From Bacteroidia bacterium (lineage in GTDB: Bacteria > Bacteroidota > Bacteroidia > Flavobacteriales > Flavobacteriaceae): 64,000 nt of DNA. Shown here in pieces: positions 1-6,399 of this stretch; position 1 is the first letter of the stretch; every line of letters starts with the position of its first letter. The notes under the pieces are model-generated. The model saw nothing but the letters and a program-made list of their open reading frames with translations. It was not told the DNA's origin and did no database searches. A program made the position numbers and the translations under genes. Where the stretch lies: assembly GCA_030427735.1 (NCBI GenBank), contig JAUIBP010000009.1, forward strand, positions 1-64,000. Reading direction: 5' to 3'.

Positions 1-605
1 CCATTGCTCTCAGCAAAATCTGTGTACTTAGGATTGCAGTACTGTAAGCCTCTGTCGGAATGATGAATGAGTTTTTTCTTTGGATATTTTCTGTTTTTTA
101 TGGCCATATTAAGCGCTTCTAAGCAAAGCGAAGTTCTCATATGGTTATCAAGTTTATAACCCATTATTTTCTTTGAATAGGCATCGGTTATAATGGCAAG
201 GTAATTATGGCCGTTTTCTGTTTTGATATATGTGATATCGCTAACCCATAGCTGTTCGGGCCGGGTAGGGACGTGGTCTTTGACTAGGTTTTTGTATTTT
301 TTGTACATGTGGTTAGAGTTCGTGGTTGTGATGTAGTTTTTAGTTTTAGGAACCAGCAAGCTGTTTAGCCTTAAAAGCCTATAGAATTTATCTCTGCCAA
401 TTTTAATGTTGTTGTTGATAAGTTCCTGTTTTAGCTCTTTATACAGTTTGATTCCTCCTGTTTTAGAGCCTACTTTTTTACGGTAATCCTTAACTAAAGC
501 AACTATTTTTTGGAGGTCTAATTCTTGTTTTTGTTGGTTTTTGATCCTTTTGTAGAAGGCTTGTTTACTAATCCCAAAACATCCGTAGATCCATTTTCTT
601 TTAAA
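1..605 (-). CDS. IS3-family transposase OrfB (DDE integrase core), 5' end by frameshift, 3' end off the window
   Basis: The minus-strand frame is open from about 692 to the left edge, in -1 relation to orfA. It reads through a typical OrfB N-terminal motif (WIYGCFGISKQAFYKRI), a GGIKLYKELKQE segment and RPEQLWVSDITYI, which carries the first catalytic Asp. Next come HNYLAIITDAYSKKIMGY with the second acidic position and HHSDRGLQY near the edge. The final Glu and C-terminus are outside the window. It has no obvious start codon of its own and is probably translated as an OrfAB fusion through the slippery site at 599-605. It was missed as a normal ORF because both ends are unconventional. Confidence 0.8.
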
Positions 606-976
606 CGGTCTTTCTTCTTTTTCTCTATCTCTTTTGCCAATGTTTTGGGCAATGACTTTTTTGACATATCTACGCCTGTAATGAGCTCCATATCAGCGAT
701 AATATCCTGTTGGAAGTCTTTTTGAAACTCTAGTTCTTCAATACGTTCTTTAAGTTTTTTGATCTCGTCGTTTTTGCTCATACCAGTATTTTGTTGTACT
801 AATGTACTGTATTTTCTTAACCAATAGGAAATTGTTGTCCTTGGGACATCGTATTTTTTAGAAGCTTGGTTGTTTGAGATGTGTCCGGTTAGGATTTGGT
901 CAACGACCAAAAGTTTGGTCTCTAAATTGACTTTTTGGTAGCTTTTTTTTTGCCAGTGTTCTTTTTGAGTTTTCAT
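518..976 (-). CDS. IS3-family transposase OrfA (helix-turn-helix)
   Basis: 152-residue DNA-binding subunit of an IS3-family transposase. The N-terminal half has a helix-turn-helix (about residues 25-60, containing SNNQASKKYDVPRTTISYWL). A charged coiled-coil/leucine-zipper segment follows (about 70-95, KNDEIKKLKERIEELEFQK), as usual for OrfA of the IS150-like group. The tail from about residue 110 is Lys/Glu rich and overlaps orfB. The ATG at 976 lies at the expected distance from the element's right end. OrfA alone normally binds the terminal repeats, and the OrfAB fusion made by frameshifting is the active transposase. Confidence 0.85.
   Translation of the reverse strand: MKTQKEHWQKKSYQKVNLETKLLVVDQILTGHISNNQASKKYDVPRTTISYWLRKYSTLVQQNTGMSKNDEIKKLKERIEELEFQKDFQQDIIADMELITGVDMSKKSLPKTLAKEIEKKKKDRLKENGSTDVLGLVNKPSTKGSKTNKNKN
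599..605 (-). other. Programmed -1 ribosomal frameshift heptamer (T TTA AAA)
   Basis: On the minus strand orfA reads CGT TTA AAA GAA, so T TTA AAA is a canonical X XXY YYZ heptamer in the zero frame. Slipping back one base gives TTT AAA AGA AAA TGG, which enters the orfB frame exactly before its conserved WIYGCFGIS motif. This follows the known IS3-family expression strategy; I did not identify a stimulatory structure. Confidence 0.7.
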
Positions 977-1071
977 AAGTGACTGTAATTAATTGCTTAA
1001 TTTTTGGTCAACCTATTTCAGGAAAATTCATTCTGTTAAGTATAGCTAACGGTATTGTATATAGTTTTTTA

Positions 1072-1521
1072 TTATCTTTTTTCAGCATATTTAAATTTAT
1101 CGAAGTTCTCTGGTAATTCATTTGTTACTGTTAAACGGTTAGATGTAATATTTGGTTTAATTTTAATAACCTTAGTTTTTTTGTCAATTTCAACATCGTG
1201 TTCACTTTTCATATTTACAAGGTCAATATGTAAGGCTTTAAACTGGTACTTTCCATTTTTGAGGCTAATAATAACATATTCACTCGCTCTAATTTGTCCT
1301 AATGCTTTATTGTTAATCCAAATGTTTAATCTAGCTGTATTATCAATTTTATGTAACATGTCTGCACCGTTATATATTAGTATTGTTCCGTTTCCTAACT
1401 TATCAAGTTCAACTTTTTTCAAGTCAGTTTCTATAAAAGTATAATCCGAAGTAATCGGTTTTAAAGCACAAGATGTAAGCGATAAGGTTATTGAGAATAA
1501 AATTATATTTTTAAGTGTCAT
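1072..1521 (-). CDS. Small lipoprotein of unknown function
   Basis: 149 residues with an N-terminal hydrophobic segment ending in a lipobox (SLTSC, Cys at residue 18), so a likely outer-membrane or periplasmic lipoprotein. The mature part is beta-rich. It contains IYNGADMLHKIDNTARLNIWINNK and YVIISLKNGKYQFKA segments, which resemble the DUF2846-type pattern of small lipoproteins; that match is from memory and tentative. It sits alone between the IS element and a leucine-rich-repeat gene, with a copy of the regional intergenic repeat upstream. No operon partner is visible. Confidence 0.6.
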   Translation of the reverse strand: MTLKNIILFSITLSLTSCALKPITSDYTFIETDLKKVELDKLGNGTILIYNGADMLHKIDNTARLNIWINNKALGQIRASEYVIISLKNGKYQFKALHIDLVNMKSEHDVEIDKKTKVIKIKPNITSNRLTVTNELPENFDKFKYAEKR

Positions 1522-1600
1522 TGAATGAATTTATGAGTTGTTTTTACAATTTTTAGAATAGTTGGTCAATTTACACCAAACTCCCGTGTACCCTAAAGCC

Positions 1601-1672
1601 AATACGTTATTTCTGGCAGCGAATATACCTTTTTTAGTTACGTTGACAGGGTTGTAATTAGCAATTTTTTGT
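1601..1672. repeat. Intergenic repeat copy 1 of 4
   Basis: Contains AATATACCT followed by TTTTAGTTACGTTG and a GCAATTTTTT block. It aligns with copies at 3341-3415, 4243-4304 and 5272-5320, and it is the most diverged at its left end. It sits between the lipoprotein and the LRR gene. Confidence 0.6.
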
Positions 1673-1777
1673 TGGTGATATTACCTAACGGTTTTTAAAT
1701 TTATTAAAAAAGAGGTTGTATGTTTTAAACGATAGTTTGTATCCTAAATCCAAACTTTACAGTAGTACCATAAAACA

Positions 1778-3169
1778 CTATTTTACGATTAATTTTAATG
1801 TAGCATTTTTATTTAAAGCTTGTAGTTGTATAAAGTAAAGACCTTTTGTATAATTTGAAGTATTTACTTCAATATTCTGAATATCAAAATAACTTTGTTC
1901 CAGAACAGTTTTACCTAATACATCAGTTATTTTTAGTTTAACATCGCTATATGTAGTGCCTAAATTTATTTTAGACAAACCATAACTTGGGTTTGGGTAA
2001 ATTAATGGTTCCGAGACAAATGAATTATCTACTATATTTAATTTTTCGCATTCTGTTTCAGTATTAACAAAGGTAGACGTGTTGTCTATATGTGTCCAGT
2101 TAGTGCTGCTCCAAGATGCATCATCTACAAAAATACATGTTAAATTCTTATTGTTTTCTGCATAAAAAAACTCCAATTCGGTATTAGCTCCATTTCTAAT
2201 ATCTAAACTGGTTAATTGATTACTGCTACAACTAAAAATTTCTAATACTGTATTAGTCCTCAAATCTAAACTTGTTAATTGGTTATTAAAGCAATTCAAA
2301 AAATATAACATTGTATTATTACTGACATCTATACTTGATAATTGATTATCACCAAAATCCAAAGACTGTAACATGGTATTACTACTCACATCTAAACGTG
2401 TTAATTGATTACTGCTACACCCCAAGGTGTTTAACGCTGTATTACTACTGACATCTAAATTTGTTAATTGATTAGTATCGCAATTCAAGACTGTTAACGC
2501 TGTGTTGTTACTCACATCTAAACGTGTTAATTGGTTGTTGTTGCAATACAATGCTCCTAACACTGTATTACTACTTACATCTAAACGTGTTAATTGATTA
2601 TTGTAGCAAGACAATGCTTCTAGCGATGTAGTACCAATCAGATCTATATTTTTCAATGCATTATCTTCGCAGTTTAAGAATGTTAACATAGTATTTCTAC
2701 TCACATCTAAATTTGTTAGTTGATTATTTTTACAACTGAAGAGTTCTAACATAGTATTACTGGTAACATTTATACTTGATAATTGATTATAACTGCAACC
2801 AAAAGTTTCTAACGTAGTATTACTACTGACATCTAAACTTGTTAATTGGTTATTACTGCAATTCAATTCTATTAATGCGGTATTACTACTCACATCTAAA
2901 TTTGATAATTGATTATCAGAACAATTTAAAACCTGTAAAGACGTAAATCCCTCTAGACCTGTTAAAGAAGCAATGTCTTTTGATGAAATTTTTAAAGTTT
3001 TTATGTAACTAATATTAGCTGTAGGTACAACACCATCAATCGTAGGATTGGTGTCAATACCTAATTCTATTAATGCTTTTTCAAAATTCGGGTCTGGTAT
3101 TACTGTGTTTTGAGACAACACAATACACGAAATAAGTAGGAAACTCCATAAAAGTAGTTTTGTTTTCAT
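1778..3169 (-). CDS. Secreted leucine-rich-repeat protein with T9SS C-terminal sorting domain
   Basis: 463 residues. A signal peptide spans about residues 1-19. From about 70 to 355 there are 13 leucine-rich repeats of about 21 residues, built on LxxLxCxxNQLTxLDVSxNT. A Cys/Asn ladder and near-identical 63-bp units are visible in the DNA. A short linker with two Cys follows, and from about 385 a type IX secretion sorting domain (YPNPSYG start, DVLGKTVLEQ, YTKGLYFIQL, ending LKLIVK). The protein is therefore predicted to cross the outer membrane by T9SS and be anchored or released. The LRR surface suggests protein or glycan binding; no enzymatic motif was seen. It is single-gene and flanked by regional repeats. 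Confidence 0.85.
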   Translation of the reverse strand: MKTKLLLWSFLLISCIVLSQNTVIPDPNFEKALIELGIDTNPTIDGVVPTANISYIKTLKISSKDIASLTGLEGFTSLQVLNCSDNQLSNLDVSSNTALIELNCSNNQLTSLDVSSNTTLETFGCSYNQLSSINVTSNTMLELFSCKNNQLTNLDVSRNTMLTFLNCEDNALKNIDLIGTTSLEALSCYNNQLTRLDVSSNTVLGALYCNNNQLTRLDVSNNTALTVLNCDTNQLTNLDVSSNTALNTLGCSSNQLTRLDVSSNTMLQSLDFGDNQLSSIDVSNNTMLYFLNCFNNQLTSLDLRTNTVLEIFSCSSNQLTSLDIRNGANTELEFFYAENNKNLTCIFVDDASWSSTNWTHIDNTSTFVNTETECEKLNIVDNSFVSEPLIYPNPSYGLSKINLGTTYSDVKLKITDVLGKTVLEQSYFDIQNIEVNTSNYTKGLYFIQLQALNKNATLKLIVK

Positions 3170-3340
3170 AAAAAATTGATAGTTTGGGTTGTAGTTTTCA
3201 AAAACGAATTTAAATTAATTAATCGCAAATCGTCAGTTTTTTACAATTACTTGTAAATTTTTTTAAAACTTCAGTTGCGAGTGGCTTGCGTTTAAGCGAG
3301 TTTCGCTATTAATGCTAATTCCTGCATAGTCGCAATCCAG

Positions 3341-3415
3341 CAAGTCGTTTCTTGTAATTAATATACCTGTTTTAGTTACGTTGGCGAGGTTGAAATCAGC
3401 AATTTTTAGTCAACC
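3341..3415. repeat. Intergenic repeat copy 2 of 4
   Basis: Contains CAAGTCGTTTCTTGTAATTA, ATATACCTGTTTTAGTTACG, TTGGCGAGGTTG and GCAATTTTTAGT. It shares TTTTAGTTACGTTG with copy 1, and AAGTCGTT plus TAATATACCT with copies 3 and 4. It lies between the LRR gene and the REP cluster. Confidence 0.65.
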
Positions 3416-3457
3416 TACTCTAGAGCCAGACATTCGTTCATATAGCTTGTTTTAGTT

Positions 3458-3540
3458 GCCCCGAGGGGATATAATACATTAAGATAGGGTGAAGCCCTAT
3501 CAAAGTGGCAGAGCCACAAAACCATAAGCCCCGAAAGGGC
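3458..3540. repeat. REP-like hairpin cluster downstream of the RAYT transposase
   Basis: Four short palindromes follow one another: CCCCGAGGGG near 3459, ATAGGGTGAAGCCCTAT at 3484-3500, GTGGCAGAGCCAC at 3505-3517 and GCCCCGAAAGGGC at 3528-3540. They abut the stop codon of the IS200-like transposase, the usual relation between REP elements and REP-associated tyrosine transposases. Confidence 0.65.
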
Positions 3541-3547
3541 GAAATAT

Positions 3548-4000
3548 CTAATCCCAAACATACTTCTCGTTATATTCTACATTATATTTTTTAAGAAAAG
3601 CACGGTATTCATCTTGAAATGTTTTCTTGCTATGGTGTTCGTGTTGATTAGCGATGTAGGCAATTACTGTGTCTATTTCAGAAGGATTTACCGAAAATGC
3701 TCCGTATCCATCCTGCCAATAAAAGTTTTCATATCCAGTTCCCTTTGTTTTGATCCATTTAGATGAATGTGATTTCAGTTCCTCCATCAGCTTCATCAAG
3801 GTTATCTTTTTGGATAGCATACAGAGTATATGAATATGGTCGCTGTAACCGCCTACTTTAATAACGGGACAGTCTAGTTTATTGCAGATGCCACCAAGAT
3901 AAGCATGTAGTTCTGCTTCTATGGGTGGATGTATTAGCGGTTCGCGGTGTTTGGTGCTGAATATGATATGTATATAGTTTTTAACGAGAGACTGTCCCAT
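3548..4000 (-). CDS. REP-associated tyrosine transposase (IS200-like Y1, RAYT)
   Basis: 150 residues, full length for this family. The HUH metal-binding motif is seen as DHIHI (His55, His57), preceded by KNYIHIIFSTKHRE at the N-terminus. The single catalytic tyrosine is likely Tyr115 in VIAYIANQHEHH. NFYWQDGYGAFSV (about 92-104) is the conserved central segment of bacterial RAYTs. These enzymes cut single-stranded REP hairpins. Here GCCC-type palindromes flank the gene on both sides, supporting a domesticated RAYT/REP pair rather than a free IS200 element. It is oriented like its neighbours and lies beside an hsdS remnant. Confidence 0.85.
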   Translation of the reverse strand: MGQSLVKNYIHIIFSTKHREPLIHPPIEAELHAYLGGICNKLDCPVIKVGGYSDHIHILCMLSKKITLMKLMEELKSHSSKWIKTKGTGYENFYWQDGYGAFSVNPSEIDTVIAYIANQHEHHSKKTFQDEYRAFLKKYNVEYNEKYVWD

Positions 4001-4009
4001 ATTTTTGTA

Positions 4010-4231
4010 TTACGCCCTTTCAGGGCTTATCTTGTTTTTTGTTTTCTTTCCCGATGGGCTATACCCATCGTTAACAGATGTCGCCCCTTTGGGGCTTTCC
4101 AATTCTCCCGCTGGTTCTACAAGCTCACTACGGAATGCCTTTTGCAAAATAGATTTTTTCAGTGCTTCCAAATCATCTATTTTTTGTGGGTGTACCGCTT
4201 CTAGCTTTTGTGTTTTTTTGCTTGCGTACAA
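4010..4231 (-). pseudogene. Remnant of a type I restriction specificity subunit (hsdS) C-terminus
   Basis: The 73-codon frame contains QKIDDLEALKKSILQKAF followed by RSEL, which closely matches the C-terminal helix of many HsdS proteins (LDALKKSILQKAFxGEL). The N-terminal target-recognition domains are absent, and the frame after RSELVEPAGE runs through REP palindromes, so the true 3' end appears replaced. No hsdM or hsdR is nearby. I read it as a leftover of a type I restriction locus disrupted by the RAYT/REP insertion. The frame has a start codon, but a functional product is unlikely. Confidence 0.55.
4013..4095. repeat. REP-like hairpins upstream of the RAYT transposase
   Basis: Palindromes GCCCTTTCAGGGC at 4013-4025, CGATGGGCTATACCCATCG at 4052-4070 and GCCCCTTTGGGGC at 4083-4095 flank the transposase start. 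They are related in stem sequence to the hairpins on its other side and overlap the 3' part of the hsdS remnant. Confidence 0.6.
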
Positions 4232-4242
4232 GCTCCAAATAG

Positions 4243-4304
4243 CCTCAACTCAATAAGTCGTTTCTGGTAACTAATATACCTGTTTTTTAAGTAGCAATTT
4301 TTTA
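4243..4304. repeat. Intergenic repeat copy 3 of 4
   Basis: Contains CTCAACTCAATAAGTCG, TTTCTGGTAACTAATATACC, TGTTTT and GTAGCAATTTTTT. It shares CTCAACyCAryAAGTCGTT and AACTAATATACCT with copy 4. It is located between the hsdS remnant and the DUF6602 gene. Confidence 0.65.
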
Positions 4305-4327
4305 TAAACATGGTTATGCCCTGAGTT

Positions 4328-5230
4328 TTATTCATTTTCTTCATTTTTTAAATTTGCTCCGTAATAAATTCCTGGAAACTGTCCCTCAACAGGAAATTCG
4401 ATGAAGTCAATTTTATGCTCATAAAAGGGTGGTCCGTATTTTATAAAACTTAAAGGATAGTCTGAAAAATTTGTGTTAATCATTAATTTTTCCAATAGTA
4501 AGGAAGTGAAAATTAAAAGGGCATTTTCTCCTGCATTGTGTAAATTCAAAAAAGCATTTCCTTTTGTCATATCGTCTTCGTCATAGACATATTGTTTTTC
4601 AAGAACCTTTCCTGCTTTTAGAAAAATGGTCAAGTCTGGATATTCTGTATGCACATTTTTTAATTCATCATTATCTATATTGTCTATGGTGAAATTTTCT
4701 CCGCCATTGAATATAAATGAAATGAATGGTAATATTTTAGGTGTTGAAAAAATTACATTTACCTTTTCGTTGTTTTCAACTGCTTCGACTTTGTGTTCTA
4801 AAAACTGAACTCTTTGCTCAATGTTTGGGGATTGTGGTAAGCTTGAAATTTTAGAAGCTGCAATCTTTTTAGTTTTAATGTCATTAAAAACATCTTTTGA
4901 CCAGTTGGTTTTTATTTCCATTATTGATTTTACAGATTCAACAAAGAACATTGAGTGTCCTAAAAGTTTTAAGCTTGGAAAATTATGTTCATCCCAAATA
5001 ATTAAGTCTGATTCTTTACTTTTTCCTAAAATACCGTAAACCATTCCTTTTCCAATGCCAAATCTCTTGGGTAAGATTTCTTTAAGATAAATATCAATCA
5101 GGTTTTCACGATGACTTCCTTTCAATGAAGAATGCTCAACTATCGCTTGATTTGAAATAGCGATTAATTGTTCTGATTTCATCTTAAAAAAAGTTTTAAT
5201 CAAGTCATATGTTGATACTTTATCTTTCAT
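4328..5230 (-). CDS. DUF6602-type protein, predicted PD-(D/E)XK nuclease-like fold
   Basis: 300 residues with no signal peptide, so cytoplasmic. Residues 38-62 (GSHRENLIDIYLKEILPKRF and following) match the opening motif I associate with DUF6602. It is followed by ESDLIIWD (Asp75) and then FFVESVKSIMEIKTN with Glu105-x-Lys107. The spacing D-(~30)-ExK after a hydrophobic strand fits a restriction-endonuclease-like active site. The C-terminal half is mixed alpha/beta with no recognised motif. The neighbours (hsdS remnant, mobile elements) make a defence role plausible, but that is inference. It stands alone with a regional repeat on both sides. Confidence 0.6.
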   Translation of the reverse strand: MKDKVSTYDLIKTFFKMKSEQLIAISNQAIVEHSSLKGSHRENLIDIYLKEILPKRFGIGKGMVYGILGKSKESDLIIWDEHNFPSLKLLGHSMFFVESVKSIMEIKTNWSKDVFNDIKTKKIAASKISSLPQSPNIEQRVQFLEHKVEAVENNEKVNVIFSTPKILPFISFIFNGGENFTIDNIDNDELKNVHTEYPDLTIFLKAGKVLEKQYVYDEDDMTKGNAFLNLHNAGENALLIFTSLLLEKLMINTNFSDYPLSFIKYGPPFYEHKIDFIEFPVEGQFPGIYYGANLKNEENE

Positions 5231-5271
5231 TGAAGCAGTGTGTTTTTAACCTTGGGCACAACTTCCGAATT

Positions 5272-5320
5272 CCCTCAACCCAGCAAGTCGTTCTTAGCAA
5301 CTAATATACCTATTTTTCAA
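5272..5320. repeat. Intergenic repeat copy 4 of 4
   Basis: Contains CTCAACCCAGCAAGTCG, TTCTTAGCAACTAATATACC and TATTTTT. It matches copy 3 over about 45 bases and lacks the GCAATTTTTT block. It lies upstream of the DUF6602 gene. Confidence 0.6.
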
Positions 5321-5402
5321 TACATCTGGCCATGTGCTGGCAGTGTGCTTCGAGATTTGTTTTAAAAAACTCGATTTTTAAAATATAAGTCCGAGCCAGA
5401 GA

Positions 5403-5431
5403 CGAACAAAACCCGAACAAGACTCGAACAA
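5403..5431. repeat. Three 11-bp repeats (CGAACAA core)
   Basis: CGAACAA occurs at 5403, 5414 and 5425, i.e. exactly 11 bp apart, with RACY between copies. It sits 20 bases left of the 10-bp array and could be part of the same regulatory or structural region. Confidence 0.55.
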
Positions 5432-5450
5432 AACCCCCTAAAAATCGCAT

Positions 5451-5580
5451 TTTGGTGTCAGGAGCGGTCAGGAGGTGTCAATACAGGTCATAGAGTGTCA
5501 TAGCGTGTCATAACGTGTCAGGAGGTGTCATAAGCGGTCATGTTAGGTCATAAGCAATCATGTGCGGTCAGGACGTGTCA
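5451..5580. repeat. 13-unit array of exact 10-bp periodic repeats ending in GTCA
   Basis: Thirteen consecutive decamers all end in TCA, twelve of them in GTCA. Seven units are NNNNGTGTCA and five are NNNNNGGTCA; one (taagcaatca) departs from GTCA. The first four bases vary (ggag, taag, tagc, atac and others). There is no insertion or deletion across 130 bp, so the conserved GTCA falls on the same helix face each turn. All three frames on the plus strand are unsuitable for coding (a TAG occurs early). The array ends 65 bases before the DUF6266 start. Confidence 0.85.
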
Positions 5581-5645
5581 ACCATTTGTTTTTCAGTAAA
5601 ATGCGTTTTAGTTTAGCGGCATATTAACCAAAAAAACCATGAATT

Positions 5646-6287
5646 ATGGCAACATTTGAAAAAGGCATACTTGGCGGATTTTCAGGCAAAGTAGGCAATG
5701 TAGTCGGGTCGCGTTGGCGCGGCAAAAACGTAATGCGCAGTTTACCACAACGCGGTAATTATACCCCAACCGAAAAGCAGGCGGAGCAACGCGAAAAGTT
5801 TAAAATAGTTATTTCGTTTTTAACACCTATTAAATCGGTGCTCAGTTTGTATTTTGGTAGTAAACAAGGCGATAAGTCGTGCTACAATATGGCCACTTCG
5901 TACCACTTGCGCGAGGCGCTGGTAGCAGAACCTTTAGGCTACAGTTTAGATTTTACCAAGGTACTTATTAGCAAAGGCGATTTGCGGGGTATAGACAGCC
6001 CTACACTTGCCGCAGCAGCCAACCAGAACCTTAATGTAGGTTGGGCCGATAATAGTGGACAGGGCAATGCCAGCGCGTTCGATGTTATGGTGGTTGTGGT
6101 GTATGCCCCAGGCTTAGACACCTTTTACACCAATTTAAACGTAGCCACCAGAGACCAAACCAGTGCCACCCTTAACTTACCGCCGTTTATGGCTGGTTTT
6201 CAGGTAGCGGTTTGGGCAACCTTTGTGCAGGCCACCGGTACCCATGCGGCAATAAGTACCTATTTGGGCGAGGTTACGGTGCAATAA
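5646..6287 (+). CDS. DUF6266 family protein of unknown function
   Basis: 213 residues starting MATFEKGILGGFSGKVGNVV, with the Gly-rich opening followed by GSRWRGKNVMRSLP and YTPTEKQAEQREKFK, the pattern I recognise as DUF6266. It has no signal peptide or membrane segment. The C-terminal half (about 120-213) is beta-rich and looks like an immunoglobulin or fibronectin-like domain (NVGWADNSGQGNAS, DVMVVVVYAPG, VAVWATFVQATG). No catalytic motif is seen. It is monocistronic, preceded by the 10-bp array and followed by a strong terminator. Its codons are richer in G and C than those of its left neighbours. The function of the family is not known to me. Confidence 0.7.
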   Translation: MATFEKGILGGFSGKVGNVVGSRWRGKNVMRSLPQRGNYTPTEKQAEQREKFKIVISFLTPIKSVLSLYFGSKQGDKSCYNMATSYHLREALVAEPLGYSLDFTKVLISKGDLRGIDSPTLAAAANQNLNVGWADNSGQGNASAFDVMVVVVYAPGLDTFYTNLNVATRDQTSATLNLPPFMAGFQVAVWATFVQATGTHAAISTYLGEVTVQ

Positions 6288-6312
6288 CTACCCAAGCCCA
6301 TTGTGGCACAGT

Positions 6313-6363
6313 AAAAAAGTCTGGCTAGGTTTACGGGTTGCGTAAACTGCACCAGACTTTTTT
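6313..6363 (+). terminator. Rho-independent terminator after the DUF6266 gene
   Basis: AAAAAAGTCTGG (6313-6324) pairs with CCAGACTTTTTT (6352-6363). A second stem GTTTAC/GTAAAC is nested inside. The symmetric A and T tracts would let it work on both strands. Confidence 0.8.
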
Positions 6364-6399
6364 GTATAAGGGTATGGGTAACTTGTTGTAGTAATTTTT

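Larger units (their letters stand above)
1..1030 (-). mobile_element. IS3-family insertion sequence, left part outside window
   Basis: Two overlapping minus-strand frames have the orfA/orfB layout of IS3-family elements, joined by a -1 slippery heptamer. The right (orfA-proximal) end lies roughly between 1005 and 1035; I could not fix it exactly because the partner inverted repeat lies beyond the left edge. The AT-rich leader at about 977-1030 should contain the promoter and the right terminal repeat. Confidence 0.85.

Noticed and set aside
1055-1444. Plus-strand frame opposite the lipoprotein gene
   Set aside because: It is antisense to a gene with a good lipobox, hydrophobic by chance of codon complementarity, with no initiation signal.
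4005-4256. Plus-strand frames over the REP hairpins and hsdS remnant
   Set aside because: They translate palindromes and the complement of the HsdS helix; no family resemblance.
5451-5580. Decamer array as a coding repeat or CRISPR
   Set aside because: A 10-base period cannot hold a frame, stops occur early, and there are no spacers of the right size.
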